A stretch of DNA of 10,953 nt from JAIVJG01 sp964236735 (GCA_964236735.1 CAXSFM010000040.1:1-10953), one strand, 5' to 3'; positions 1 through 8,012 are shown, numbered from the stretch's first letter. Translations and numbers: made by a program. The notes: generated by a model not told the origin, from the sequence alone.

Positions 1-42
1 AAGGTAGCTTTCAAAGAGCTACATTCTTTAACCTAAATTTGC

Positions 43-1599
43 ATGGGTGCTTATTACTTGAACCCGGAAAGAGAATTACGCCGCATTTATCGCAAAGCAG
101 CGATGTTGGGCGAAGAAGGCTTCATTTTCAAACTCCGCCGCACTTATCGCAAAATTGCGGGGAAGCGTAGTCAAGATGATGTAGTACGGCAATCCTTGAT
201 AACTGTAGTAAATGACAAAAGATTCTGGCGCGAAGAGGTGCTTGAGATTGCAGTCAATCGCGCGGAGGAAAAAGCGCGCTTCAGCCAGTTATTCATGGAA
301 CAAATAGGGGAGGAAAGTAACGAATATAAAGACATAGTTACTGCTTTCTACCGTGCAGTACATAATGGGTTACGCAAGAGCCAGCAGTGGAAAGAACAAG
401 CAAAGGATTGGCGCAATGAGATAGAGCGCGAAAGACTGGAAGCCCGTGTGGTCAACGCTACAGAGACTAGACGAAGAACAGTGGAAGTGAATGAAGATGA
501 AGATGTGATTGCGCGCGAAGGCGCCGATTTGGCTCAACTCACACTGGCGCAAGACGAATTACTGGAGTTGCATGAACGGGCGCGCGCTCATAAGGATGCT
601 GAGTTGGCCTTACAAATTGCTTATGAACTGAGCGTTATTCGGGACTTTAAGGGAAATAGAGCCGGCGCACGCGAGATATTAGATAACACGCTCGACCTCG
701 TGTTAAAGCAAGATAAAAACGCGCCGCGTGACTTAAAGATTCGCGTTCTGGCTCGCGCAGCTCATCTTGCAAACAAACAGGGGGAATGTGAAGAGGCGGA
801 AAAATATGCGGGTATAATGTTGGAATTGAGTCGAGAGAACAATCAAAATGTAAATGTCGCAAGGGCGCTTCAATATTTAGGCAGGTCAAAATATTTCCGC
901 TGTGACTCTGAGTGGGCGCGTGAGTTGTTAGAAGAGAGTCTGATTCAATTTCAAAGTCTAGAGCCACCAGATTTAACAGGGGTCGCTTGGGTGCAGTTCG
1001 ATTTGGGAATGCTCGAAGTTAATCAGGGAGACTTAACGGCAGCACGTAGCTGGTTGGAGAAAAGTTTAGACTTACATCAAAGAAGCGCTAATAACATTGA
1101 TGAAAATGGTGAAGGAACGATTCGCGTTAATCTTGCATTCGTGGTGCATAAGCAAGGCGATTGGAAGGCTGCACATGCCCTCATGACTAAAGCAAGGGAG
1201 TTACTGGAGGGGAAAAACTATCACCGCTGGTATCTTCATTTCCTAGGGCGTCTTAATATCGACGAAGACAATTTTGAGTTAGCGCACAATCGTTTCAAGC
1301 AAAGTTTGAATTTATTTCAGAAGAGACAAGATAAATTAGGTATCATTCGATCTCTGCTAGGTTTCAGTTACTTGGCAGCAAAACAAGGTGACTGGGGAAA
1401 AGCGGTAACACTGATAAGCGCTGAGAATACACAACGAAACAAAACGGTAAATGTGCCTTTCCCGTTAGATTGGGAAGACGAAAAGAAGTTCATTGAAACA
1501 GGGGCACATGAGGTGCTTGGAAAAGCGGCATTTGATGTGGCATGGATTAGAGGCGAAGCGATGAATTCGGATCAGGCAATCAAGATATGTCTCACCTAA
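43..1599 (+). CDS. TPR-repeat protein with regulator-type C-terminal tail, function unknown
   Basis: This is a soluble 518-residue protein with no signal peptide or membrane segment. Residues 1-110 are basic and helical and match no family I recognise. They contain a short internal duplication (LRRIYRKAA near 12-20, LRRTYRKIA near 31-39). Residues ~112-155 are highly charged and probably helical or coiled coil. Residues ~185-460 form about seven TPR-like helix pairs, with recurring phrases such as NQGDLTAARSWLEKSL (327-342), KQGDWKAAHAL (370-380) and KQGDWGKAV (447-455). The C-terminus, LGKAAFDVAWIRGEAM (492-507) followed by a DQAIKI-type ending, resembles the tail of the TPR region of large LuxR/SARP/STAND regulators. 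Those usually carry an NTPase that is absent here. ATG 43 is the first start after an in-frame TAA at 34-36, and no clear ribosome-binding site precedes it. Base composition is much lower in GC than galE next door, which suggests acquisition. A partner gene may lie upstream, outside the window. The TPR call is firm; the role is unknown. Confidence 0.8.
   Translation: MGAYYLNPERELRRIYRKAAMLGEEGFIFKLRRTYRKIAGKRSQDDVVRQSLITVVNDKRFWREEVLEIAVNRAEEKARFSQLFMEQIGEESNEYKDIVTAFYRAVHNGLRKSQQWKEQAKDWRNEIERERLEARVVNATETRRRTVEVNEDEDVIAREGADLAQLTLAQDELLELHERARAHKDAELALQIAYELSVIRDFKGNRAGAREILDNTLDLVLKQDKNAPRDLKIRVLARAAHLANKQGECEEAEKYAGIMLELSRENNQNVNVARALQYLGRSKYFRCDSEWARELLEESLIQFQSLEPPDLTGVAWVQFDLGMLEVNQGDLTAARSWLEKSLDLHQRSANNIDENGEGTIRVNLAFVVHKQGDWKAAHALMTKARELLEGKNYHRWYLHFLGRLNIDEDNFELAHNRFKQSLNLFQKRQDKLGIIRSLLGFSYLAAKQGDWGKAVTLISAENTQRNKTVNVPFPLDWEDEKKFIETGAHEVLGKAAFDVAWIRGEAMNSDQAIKICLT
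79..153 (+). repeat. Pair of 18-bp direct repeats inside the TPR gene
   Basis: The 18-mer CGCCGCATTTATCGCAAA at 79-96 recurs at 136-153 with one change (17 of 18 identical), exactly 57 bases (19 codons) apart and in the same reading frame. It encodes the repeated RRxYRK phrase at the protein N-terminus. The sequence between the copies is not repeated. Confidence 0.75.
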
Positions 1600-1687
1600 C
1601 AATAGGCAAACATCAACTTGCTTCAATGTAAATCTCCGCTCCACGATGACGATTAGGCTATCGCAGACTTGAGAAAACAAATGATCA

Positions 1688-2692
1688 ATGAATATTCTGG
1701 TGACAGGCGGAGAGGGTTACATCGGCAGCGTGGTGACGGAAGAGTTATGCCGCGACGCGCATCGCGTGGTGGTTTACGATAATCTCTCGAAGAGACACAA
1801 AAGCGCGGTCTCGCCGAATGCCACGTTCGTCGAGGGCGATTTGATGGACGCGGCGACTTTGCGCGAGACGCTCATGGCGCACGGCATCGAAGCGGTAATA
1901 CATATGGCAGCGGCCTCGCTCGTCGGCGATTCGGTCATCGAGCCGGCGAAGTATTATCAAAACAACGTCGTCGCCGGATTAAGTTTGCTTGATGCGATGC
2001 GCGCGACCGAAGTTAAACGTCTCGTTTTTTCTTCGACGGCGGCGGTGTACGGCGAGCCACAGAAGCAGCCGATTGAAGAAGCGGACGTGACCGCTCCGAC
2101 GAATACTTACGGCGCGACGAAGTTGGCTTTTGAGCACGCGCTTCATTGGTACGAAAGAGCCTACGGCTTGCGCTCGGCGAGCCTGCGTTATTTCAACGCC
2201 GCCGGCGCGAGCGCGGGTTGCGGCGAGATGCACGCGCCGGAGACGCATCTCATCCCGATAGTCTTGCAGGTGGCGTCGGGGAAGCGACAGGCCGTAGAAA
2301 TTTACGGCGACGATTACACGACGCGCGACGGGACATGCGTGCGCGATTACATACACGTTATTGATCTGGCGCGGGCGCACATTTCGGCATTGAAAATTCT
2401 CGACGAGCGGAGCGCGATCTACAATCTGGGGTGCGGCGGTAAAGGCTACAGCGTGCGTGAATTAATCGAGACGGCGCGCGAAGTGACGGGCGCGGAAATC
2501 CCCGCGCGGACGGCGGCGCGACGCGCGGGCGATCCGGCGACGCTCATCGCCAGCAGCGCGAAGATCGAGCGCGAGCTTGGGTGGAAACCTGTGCGACAGG
2601 ATTTACGAGAGATTATCGCGTCGGCTTGGGAATGGATGCAGCGATACCCGGACGGCTACGTCGAGCACGAGACGGCGCAAGCGTCAGTTTGA
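1688..2692 (+). CDS. galE: UDP-glucose 4-epimerase GalE
   Basis: It interconverts UDP-glucose and UDP-galactose in the cytoplasm through a tightly bound NAD, feeding the Leloir pathway and cell-surface polysaccharide synthesis. It is an extended short-chain dehydrogenase of 334 residues, normal for the family. The N-terminal Rossmann motif is TGGEGYIG (G7, G10, G13). SSTAAVYG (115-122) supplies the catalytic Ser/Thr, and Y141-x3-K145 in NTYGATK is the catalytic pair. Further family signatures are RYFNAAGA (167-174), DGTCVRDYIHV (214-224) and the C-terminal GDPATLIASSAKIERELGW (281-299). By alignment from memory, the residue that influences acetylated-sugar use (Tyr299 in E. coli) is about L286 here, so substrate range cannot be read off. 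ATG 1688 starts right at the first Rossmann strand, with only a weak upstream ribosome-binding site. It lies 88 bases after the TPR gene, differs sharply from it in GC, and has no other sugar genes beside it. Confidence 0.95.
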   Translation: MNILVTGGEGYIGSVVTEELCRDAHRVVVYDNLSKRHKSAVSPNATFVEGDLMDAATLRETLMAHGIEAVIHMAAASLVGDSVIEPAKYYQNNVVAGLSLLDAMRATEVKRLVFSSTAAVYGEPQKQPIEEADVTAPTNTYGATKLAFEHALHWYERAYGLRSASLRYFNAAGASAGCGEMHAPETHLIPIVLQVASGKRQAVEIYGDDYTTRDGTCVRDYIHVIDLARAHISALKILDERSAIYNLGCGGKGYSVRELIETAREVTGAEIPARTAARRAGDPATLIASSAKIERELGWKPVRQDLREIIASAWEWMQRYPDGYVEHETAQASV

Positions 2693-2754
2693 AAATCAAA
2701 AGTGAGCATTTCAAAATTCTCATTATCGCGAATGCCAAAGCGTGACGTTGAAAA

Positions 2755-2786
2755 GAAGAGGCCGGGACGTGAATCCCGGCCTCTTC
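2755..2786. terminator. Bidirectional intrinsic terminator between galE and the M16 gene
   Basis: A perfect 13-bp stem, GAAGAGGCCGGGA (2755-2767) with TCCCGGCCTCTTC (2774-2786), closes a 6-base loop. The right side is followed by GC and TTTT (2789-2792), and the left side is preceded by AAAA (2751-2754), which reads as a U-run on the minus strand. It sits between the convergent ends of galE (stop at 2692) and the M16 peptidase (stop at 2815), so it probably stops transcription from both sides. Confidence 0.88.
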
Positions 2787-2814
2787 GCTTTTGGTGATTG
2801 ACGTGCCTCTCTTG

Positions 2815-5800
2815 TTATTGACGCGCGCCGCCTCCGCCGTTCGCCGCGCCGCCTGTTGTGGCGGGTCGCCCTTCAGAATCAACGAAGGTGATGCGTTCAC
2901 CGATCTCGTCGAGCGAGCGCAAGCCTTTTTCGATGGCCTGACGGTCGCCGACGATGACGACGGCCATTCGCGACGGGTCGAGGTAACGATTGGCGACGCG
3001 GTTCACGTCTTCAATCGTGACGGCCTGCACGTTCCCGATGTAGCTGTTGAAATATTCATCGGGCAATCCATAAGTGACGACCGTCTCTAAGCGTCCGGCG
3101 ATTTGTTCGGGCGTCTCGAAGGTGCGCGGGAAGCCGCGTATGATGGACTGTTTCGCGCCTTCGAGTTCGACGCTCGTGACGGGAATCTCGCCGCGTATGC
3201 CGCGCAACTCTTTGAAAAATTCCTCGACGGATTCTTTCGTCGAGAACCCCTGCACGGGAGCGGAAGCGGTGAACGGCCCCGCGCCGCGACGGAAGTCGAA
3301 GTTGGAATTCGCGCCGTAAGTGTAGCCCTTATCTTCGCGCAAATTGAGATTGATGCGCGCCGAAGATGCTCCGCCGAGAATACGATTCATCACGAGCAGC
3401 GGAAAGTAATCCGGGTTCGAGCGCGGCACTCCGACCTGCCCGATGTTGATGACCGACTGGACGGAGCCGGGACGGTCAATGACGTATAGCATCGTGTGTT
3501 CGCGCGCGACGGGTGCGGCGGTCACGTCCACCGCCGGGACGTGCGCGCTCTGCCATTTACTGAAAGCCTTTTCAAGTTTCGCGACGACAACATCCGTCTT
3601 CACGTCGCCGACGACGATGAGCGCGGAATTGTTCGGGCGATAAAATGTCTCGTAAAACTTTCGCACGTCCGCGCCCGTCAGTGCGCCGAGCGATGTCGCG
3701 TCGCCTGTCAGAGAATGCCCGTAAGGATGATTGCTGCCGTAGAGCACGCTCTGATAGACGAGGTCGGCGGTGGCCGCAGGATTGTCGCGCCGCTGTTTGA
3801 AAAAAGTCTGGCGTTGCAGACGGAGGCGTTGCAAATCTTTGTCGGGGAACGCCGGGTTGGTGATGACATCCGCGTAGATGTCGAGCGCATCGTCGAGATG
3901 GCGTGTCAGCGTCCTGAGCGTCGCGGTTGAAGAATCCCAACCGGCGCTCGTGGAAAGCGACGAGCCGATGCTCGCCAACTGATTCGAGATGTCGAGTGAC
4001 GTGCGCGTGGCAGTGCCTTCGTCAAGCATGTCTGCGGTCAAGGAAGCGAGTCCGGCTTGTCCCGCAGGATCGCCCGCGCCGCCCATCTTGACGACAAGGT
4101 TCATGCTCACGATGGGGACTTCATGTTGCGGGACGACGATTACTTCGAGTCCGTTCGAGAGTTTGCGATGCTCGACGCCGGGCAGCGCGAACGTCGGGTC
4201 GGCCTTCGGTTTCGGCAGCAGAGAGAGGTCAACGGTCTTCTCTTTCTGCTTTGACTTCGGTTTGCCCTGCGCCGCTGTGCGCGCCGTGCCGTTGCCTTGC
4301 GGAGCGTTGCGACTCTTGTCGCCGGCCGCGGCAGAGTTGGGCGGCGCGGCTCCGCCGGGTTGCGTCGCGCTCGCTTCGGTTTTGGTGATGGCCTGCGCGC
4401 CGGACGTGCCCGCGTTCGTGCCGGGCTGCGGCGCGCCGGTCGGCGTGGTCTGCGAAGCGGCGTTCGCGCTGCCGGCCTGCGTCGTGCCAGCGGTCTGTTG
4501 AGACGGCGTGGCGATGGCGTCGCGCGGCGACGCGGGAGCGACACCGGCTGCGCTCGTTGCTCCCGTCGCACGCGGCACGACCGAGAGGACGTAACGCTTA
4601 TCCGTCAGATACTCATTCGCCACGCGGCGCACTTCTGCGGCGGTCACACGACGATAGCGCGCGAGGTCTTCCTCGAAGTAGCCGGGCTTGTTGAGATAGG
4701 TCGCGTAATTGTTCAACTGGTCGTCTTTGCCGCCGAAGCCGCCGACGGTTTGCAGGCCATAGACGAACGAAGCCTCGCGCGCATTGTAGGCGCGTGACAA
4801 CTCTGCGGGCGTCGGGCCGTCGGCCTTCATGCGCGCGATTTCGGCGTTGACGATTTCTTCAATCTCGGCGAGCGTATGGCCGGGCTTGGCCGTCGCGACG
4901 AGTTGAAAGATGCCGCCGATCTCGCTCGTGTTGTTGAATGACGAGGCGTCCTGCGCGATCTGTCTGTCGTAGATGAGCGTTTTGTAGAGGCGAGAGCTTT
5001 TGCCGCCGCCGAGGATGTTTGAGAGCAAATCAATCGCCGCTTCGTCCTTCGTGTACTGCGGGACGGAGTGCCACGTCATGTAAACGCGCGGCAGTTGCAC
5101 GCGGTCTTCCACCTGCTCGCGGATTTCTTTGTCGAGATGCGCCGCCGGCGGCGTCGGGCGCGTGATGTCCGCGCCGCGCGGGACGACGCCGAAATATTTT
5201 TCAATCATGCGACGCGCGTCCACCGGATTAAAGTCGCCGGAAACGGCGAGGCTGGCGTTGTTCGGGACGTAATAATGTTTGAAGAAGCTCTTCACGTCGT
5301 CGAGCGAGGCGGCAGAGAGGTCTTCCATCGAGCCGATGGGCGACCAGTGGTAAGGATGTCCGGGCGGATACATCGTCTCCGTGATTTTGTAAGAGGCGAC
5401 GCCGTAAGGTTGATTGTCTATGCGCTGTCGTTTCTCGTTCTTGACGACATCGCGCTGGTTGTCGAGCTTCGTCTGCGTCATCGCATCAATCAAGCCGCCC
5501 ATGCGACCGGCTTCCATGAAGAGCGCGTCTTCGAGAAAGTTTGACGGCACGACTTCCCAGTAGTTCGTTCTATCCTGCGCGGTCGAGCCGTTAATCGCGC
5601 CGCCGAATTCCTGTATCACGGGCACGTAATCGAGGTCGTAACCTTTGAAGCCCTGAAACATCATGTGCTCGAAAAGATGCGCGAAGCCCGTGCGTCCCAC
5701 CTCTTCATTTTTCGAGCCGACGTGATACCACAAGTTGACGCCCACAATCGGCGTCGAGTGATCCTCATGCAGAATCACTCGCAGACCGTTCGGCAAATGA

Positions 5801-5973
5801 TATTCGGTGAAAGCAATCGGCGGCAGCACGCGCGCCGTGCCGCCCGTGTTTTTCGCCGCGACGGGTTTTGCGCCCGCAGTCTTTCCTTTGCCCCTCTGCG
5901 CGAAGGTCGGCAGCGCGGCGGGCGTGAGCAGCACGGCGACGAGCACGGCAATGATAAAGCGTCTCCAAAACAT
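2815..5973 (-). CDS. Exported M16 zinc metallopeptidase, active and inactive halves fused
   Basis: This is a 1052-residue secreted peptidase of the insulinase/pitrilysin-like family (M16), predicted to degrade peptides in the periplasm. ATG 5973 is chosen because AAGGAGA lies 8 bases upstream (5988-5982) and the protein then begins with a signal peptide: basic MFWRR, a hydrophobic stretch to ~21, and probable cleavage after A25 (TFA-Q). The first half (~55-465) has the inverted zinc motif HLFEH (H99, catalytic E102, H103) and a third ligand near E180 in VVKNEKRQR. The second half (~598-1030) has GLASLTADML (641-650) where that motif would be, so it lacks zinc ligands. It keeps the R/Y signature of non-catalytic M16 subunits in SARINLNLREDKGYTYG (871-887). 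The halves are joined by an Ala/Thr/Gly/Pro/Gln-rich linker. Active and inactive M16 partners are often separate adjacent genes; here they are one chain. It converges on galE and diverges from nadB. The family call is firm; the substrate is unknown. Confidence 0.93.
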   Translation of the reverse strand: MFWRRFIIAVLVAVLLTPAALPTFAQRGKGKTAGAKPVAAKNTGGTARVLPPIAFTEYHLPNGLRVILHEDHSTPIVGVNLWYHVGSKNEEVGRTGFAHLFEHMMFQGFKGYDLDYVPVIQEFGGAINGSTAQDRTNYWEVVPSNFLEDALFMEAGRMGGLIDAMTQTKLDNQRDVVKNEKRQRIDNQPYGVASYKITETMYPPGHPYHWSPIGSMEDLSAASLDDVKSFFKHYYVPNNASLAVSGDFNPVDARRMIEKYFGVVPRGADITRPTPPAAHLDKEIREQVEDRVQLPRVYMTWHSVPQYTKDEAAIDLLSNILGGGKSSRLYKTLIYDRQIAQDASSFNNTSEIGGIFQLVATAKPGHTLAEIEEIVNAEIARMKADGPTPAELSRAYNAREASFVYGLQTVGGFGGKDDQLNNYATYLNKPGYFEEDLARYRRVTAAEVRRVANEYLTDKRYVLSVVPRATGATSAAGVAPASPRDAIATPSQQTAGTTQAGSANAASQTTPTGAPQPGTNAGTSGAQAITKTEASATQPGGAAPPNSAAAGDKSRNAPQGNGTARTAAQGKPKSKQKEKTVDLSLLPKPKADPTFALPGVEHRKLSNGLEVIVVPQHEVPIVSMNLVVKMGGAGDPAGQAGLASLTADMLDEGTATRTSLDISNQLASIGSSLSTSAGWDSSTATLRTLTRHLDDALDIYADVITNPAFPDKDLQRLRLQRQTFFKQRRDNPAATADLVYQSVLYGSNHPYGHSLTGDATSLGALTGADVRKFYETFYRPNNSALIVVGDVKTDVVVAKLEKAFSKWQSAHVPAVDVTAAPVAREHTMLYVIDRPGSVQSVINIGQVGVPRSNPDYFPLLVMNRILGGASSARINLNLREDKGYTYGANSNFDFRRGAGPFTASAPVQGFSTKESVEEFFKELRGIRGEIPVTSVELEGAKQSIIRGFPRTFETPEQIAGRLETVVTYGLPDEYFNSYIGNVQAVTIEDVNRVANRYLDPSRMAVVIVGDRQAIEKGLRSLDEIGERITFVDSEGRPATTGGAANGGGGARQ
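4204..4572 (-). other. Low-complexity Ala/Thr/Gly/Pro linker within the M16 protein
   Basis: Residues ~468-590 of the peptidase are dominated by Ala, Thr, Gly, Pro, Ser and Gln, and end in a basic cluster, KPKSKQKEKT (571-580). No secondary-structure pattern is visible. It lies exactly between the catalytic and non-catalytic M16 halves and is much longer than a minimal hinge. It probably forms a flexible tether that lets the two halves close as a clamshell. Its GC-rich codons also open spurious reading frames on the other strand. Confidence 0.75.
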
Positions 5974-6179
5974 GATTGAAATCTCCTTCTTCTCCGCACG
6001 CAGGCGGCGATAAGCATTCGACGGCCAAGAGCGCATCACAGACAGGCGTCCGCTTGATGCGAGTGATATTTTTGAAATTGACAGGGGAACTGGAACTTGC
6101 GAAGCATTCTAACCCGCGCGTCTCGAAGGGCGCAATATTGCCTGCCCCTATGCAGCTTGTTAGAATTTCAAGAGCAAAA

Positions 6180-6345
6180 ATTAATAAGGATGGACAGGAT
6201 AGACAGGATGGAAGACAAATGATGAATGCGGAATGATGAGTGATGAATAGAGGGCGCAACTTCTTTGCTTTCACTCATCACTCATCACTTATCACTTATT
6301 ACTCATCACTGCTTTATCCTGTCCATCCTGTCTATCCCTGTTAAT
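6180..6345. repeat. Non-coding element with 30-bp terminal inverted repeats (MITE- or REP-like)
   Basis: The left end (6180-6209) and the reverse complement of the right end (6316-6345) match at 26 of 30 positions with no gaps. Each arm is a tandem 9-mer array: GGATGGACA and GGATAGACA at 6188-6205, and complementary TGTCCATCC and TGTCTATCC at 6320-6337. Inside these lie a second pair of opposed arrays of a 7-mer: ATGAGTG and ATGAATA at 6236-6249, and CACTCAT-type units at 6272-6310. The single strand could fold into a long imperfect hairpin. There is no open reading frame of substance and no obvious target-site duplication. The design suggests a dispersed intergenic repeat present elsewhere in the genome, possibly mobilised in trans; one copy cannot prove this. 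Confidence 0.7.
6272..6310. repeat. Heptamer tandem repeat (CACTCAT)
   Basis: Five and a half consecutive units of exactly 7 bases: CACTCAT, CACTCAT, CACTTAT, CACTTAT, TACTCAT, then CACT. It is nested in the inverted-repeat element and faces shorter complementary units at 6236-6249. Slippage could change the copy number and so the distance to nadB. Confidence 0.85.
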
Positions 6346-6383
6346 ATTTCTTTGCAGATTGAGCGATAACTTCATGGAGACAA

Positions 6384-8012
6384 ATGACTCTTGAAACAGA
6401 TTTCATCGTCGTCGGCAGCGGCATCGCGGGTTTGCGCGCCGCGCTTGAGTTGGCAGGCGCGGGCGCGCGTGTGACGGTGCTGACGAAGGATCGGCGCGAG
6501 GAGTCGAACACGGAATACGCGCAGGGCGGCGTCGCCGTCGCGTTGTCGGAAGACGACGAGGCTTCTTTGCACGAAGACGACACGATGAGCGCGGGCGCGG
6601 GATTGTGCGACGAGCGCGCGGTCGAAGTGCTGGTCGAAGACGGGCAAGCCTACATGCGCGAGTTAATCGAATGGGGCACAGAGTTCGACCGCGAGGGCGG
6701 CGAGTTGATGTTCACGCGGGAGGCCGCACATTCGCGCAACCGAATTTTGCACGCGCACGGCGACGCGACGGGGAAAGAAATCGTGCGCGCACTGCTCACG
6801 CGTGCGAGCGCGGAGCGGCGCATCACTTTTCTCGCGCACGCGGCGACGGAGAGTCTCATCGTCGAAGACGGGCGATGTTGCGGCGTGCGTTATCTCGACC
6901 CGCTCGTGCGCGCGCCGCGTGAGTTGCGGGCGCGTGCGGCCATCATGCTGGCGACGGGAGGTGCGGGCGCGTTGTTTCAGCACACGACGAACCCTGCGGT
7001 GGCGACGGGCGACGGGATGGCGATGGCTTACGCGGCGGGCGCGGAGTTGGCGGACATGGAGTTCGTGCAGTTTCACCCGACCGCGCTCAACCTCGAAGGC
7101 GCGCCGCGCTTTCTCTTGTCAGAGGCTCTGCGCGGCGAAGGCGGCGTGCTGCGGAATGCGGCGGGCAAGCGTTTCATGCCGCGCTATGACCGGGCTGCGG
7201 AACTCGCGCCGCGCGATATCGTGACGCGCTCGATTGTCTCCGAGATGGAGCGGACGGCGACGCGCACGGTTTTTCTCGACATGACGGCGTTCGACGCGCG
7301 TTTCCTGCGCGAGCGTTTTCCGAAAATTTATGAGACGTGCGCGCAGTACGGATTAGACCTCGCGCGCGACCCTGTTCCCGTTTCGCCGGCGGCGCACTAC
7401 ATCATGGGCGGCGTCCGCACAGACCTTGAAGGGCGCACAACGCTCGCGGCTCTCTACGCGGCGGGCGAAGTGGCCTGCACGGGCGTCCACGGCGCGAATC
7501 GTCTCGCGTCAAACTCGCTCCTTGAAGGTCTCGTCTTCGGCGCACGCGCAGGGAAGGCAGCCGCGCAGGATTCAACGAACGAGCGAGCGATGCGCGTGCA
7601 TGTTGAAGAAGAAAACACGCTCGCGCGGGAATCTGCACATGACGACGTTGACGCAAACGAGCATGACGCGGGGCGAAGCGGCGCGGAGGCTCTGGCCGTG
7701 CGAAAGCGCGTCCGTCGTTTGATGTGGGAGCGTGTCGGTATTTTGCGCTCGCGCCAATCGCTGCAACGCGCGCTGACAGAGTTCGAGCAAATCGGACGCG
7801 CGCGCCTGCGTCCCTCTTCGCGCAACTTCCTGTGCGTCGCCACCATCATCGCTCGCGCCGCGCTCTGGCGTGAAGAGTCGCGCGGCGGGCACTTCCGTGT
7901 GGACTTCCCCGCACGCGACGACGCAGCATGGCGCGTGCATTCGATTATTCAAAAAGATGCGGGCATCGCTTCGAGTCGAGTTGTGGATTTTGGTGCGGGC
8001 GTCAAAGTTTAA
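6384..8012 (+). CDS. nadB: L-aspartate oxidase NadB
   Basis: A cytoplasmic FAD enzyme that oxidises L-aspartate to iminoaspartate, the first step of de novo NAD synthesis; NadA (quinolinate synthase) then uses the product. It has 542 residues, normal length. It opens with the FAD-binding motif VVGSGIAGL (9-17), followed by SNTEYAQGGVAVAL (41-54) and HSRNRILHAHGDATGKEI (116-133). H231, R277 in PRDIVTR, H338 in AAHYIMGG and R373 in ANRLASNSLLEGL correspond, all with a constant offset of 13, to E. coli H244, R290, H351 and R386. The FAD-site GEVACTGVHGANR is at 361-373, and a C-terminal helical domain (~435-540) follows. These features and the helical domain favour NadB over succinate dehydrogenase or fumarate reductase. 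ATG 6384 follows GGAGA (6376-6380) at a short 3-base spacing. No nadA or nadC lies nearby, so the pathway is dispersed. A weak 6-bp hairpin (8003-8022) overlaps the stop codon. Confidence 0.95.
   Translation: MTLETDFIVVGSGIAGLRAALELAGAGARVTVLTKDRREESNTEYAQGGVAVALSEDDEASLHEDDTMSAGAGLCDERAVEVLVEDGQAYMRELIEWGTEFDREGGELMFTREAAHSRNRILHAHGDATGKEIVRALLTRASAERRITFLAHAATESLIVEDGRCCGVRYLDPLVRAPRELRARAAIMLATGGAGALFQHTTNPAVATGDGMAMAYAAGAELADMEFVQFHPTALNLEGAPRFLLSEALRGEGGVLRNAAGKRFMPRYDRAAELAPRDIVTRSIVSEMERTATRTVFLDMTAFDARFLRERFPKIYETCAQYGLDLARDPVPVSPAAHYIMGGVRTDLEGRTTLAALYAAGEVACTGVHGANRLASNSLLEGLVFGARAGKAAAQDSTNERAMRVHVEEENTLARESAHDDVDANEHDAGRSGAEALAVRKRVRRLMWERVGILRSRQSLQRALTEFEQIGRARLRPSSRNFLCVATIIARAALWREESRGGHFRVDFPARDDAAWRVHSIIQKDAGIASSRVVDFGAGVKV

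Larger units (their letters stand above)
5974..6383. other. Divergent intergenic region between the M16 gene and nadB
   Basis: This 410-base spacer has no credible gene. On the M16 side, a weak minus-strand promoter candidate is TTGCGC (6135-6130), an 18-base gap and TAGAAT (6111-6106), which would give a leader of about 125 bases; this is low confidence. The nadB side (6180-6345) is filled by the inverted-repeat element described separately, which leaves only ~38 bases before the nadB start. I found no convincing -35/-10 pair for nadB. Confidence 0.5.

Noticed and set aside
1600..1687. A galE promoter such as TTGCTT at 1618-1623
   Set aside because: No acceptable -10 at normal spacing.
1745..2380. 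Open frames on the minus strand under galE
   Set aside because: They are shadows produced by GC-rich third positions. They are Arg-rich, lack family motifs, and lie opposite a clear GalE.
3074..5544. Many plus-strand open frames opposite the M16 gene, including a 170-residue one at 3989-4501
   Set aside because: They are antisense shadows of the M16 gene. The longest lies partly opposite its low-complexity linker, which opens all frames. No start signals or recognisable domains.
5971..6039. A 22-residue N-terminal extension of the M16 protein (start at 6039)
   Set aside because: AAGGAGA lies 8 bases before ATG 5973, and a signal peptide starts exactly there. The extension has no ribosome-binding site and would bury the signal.
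5765..6274. Open frames on both strands through the intergenic region, with residues such as KDGQDRQDG
   Set aside because: They are translations of the GGATRGACA repeat arms and M16 leader DNA, with no coding signal.
6272..6310. Heptamer array considered as a CRISPR fragment
   Set aside because: The units are 7 bases with no spacers. It is a simple tandem repeat.
6602..7952. Open frames overlapping nadB in other frames on both strands
   Set aside because: The nadB frame has complete catalytic motifs. The others are Arg-rich shadows.
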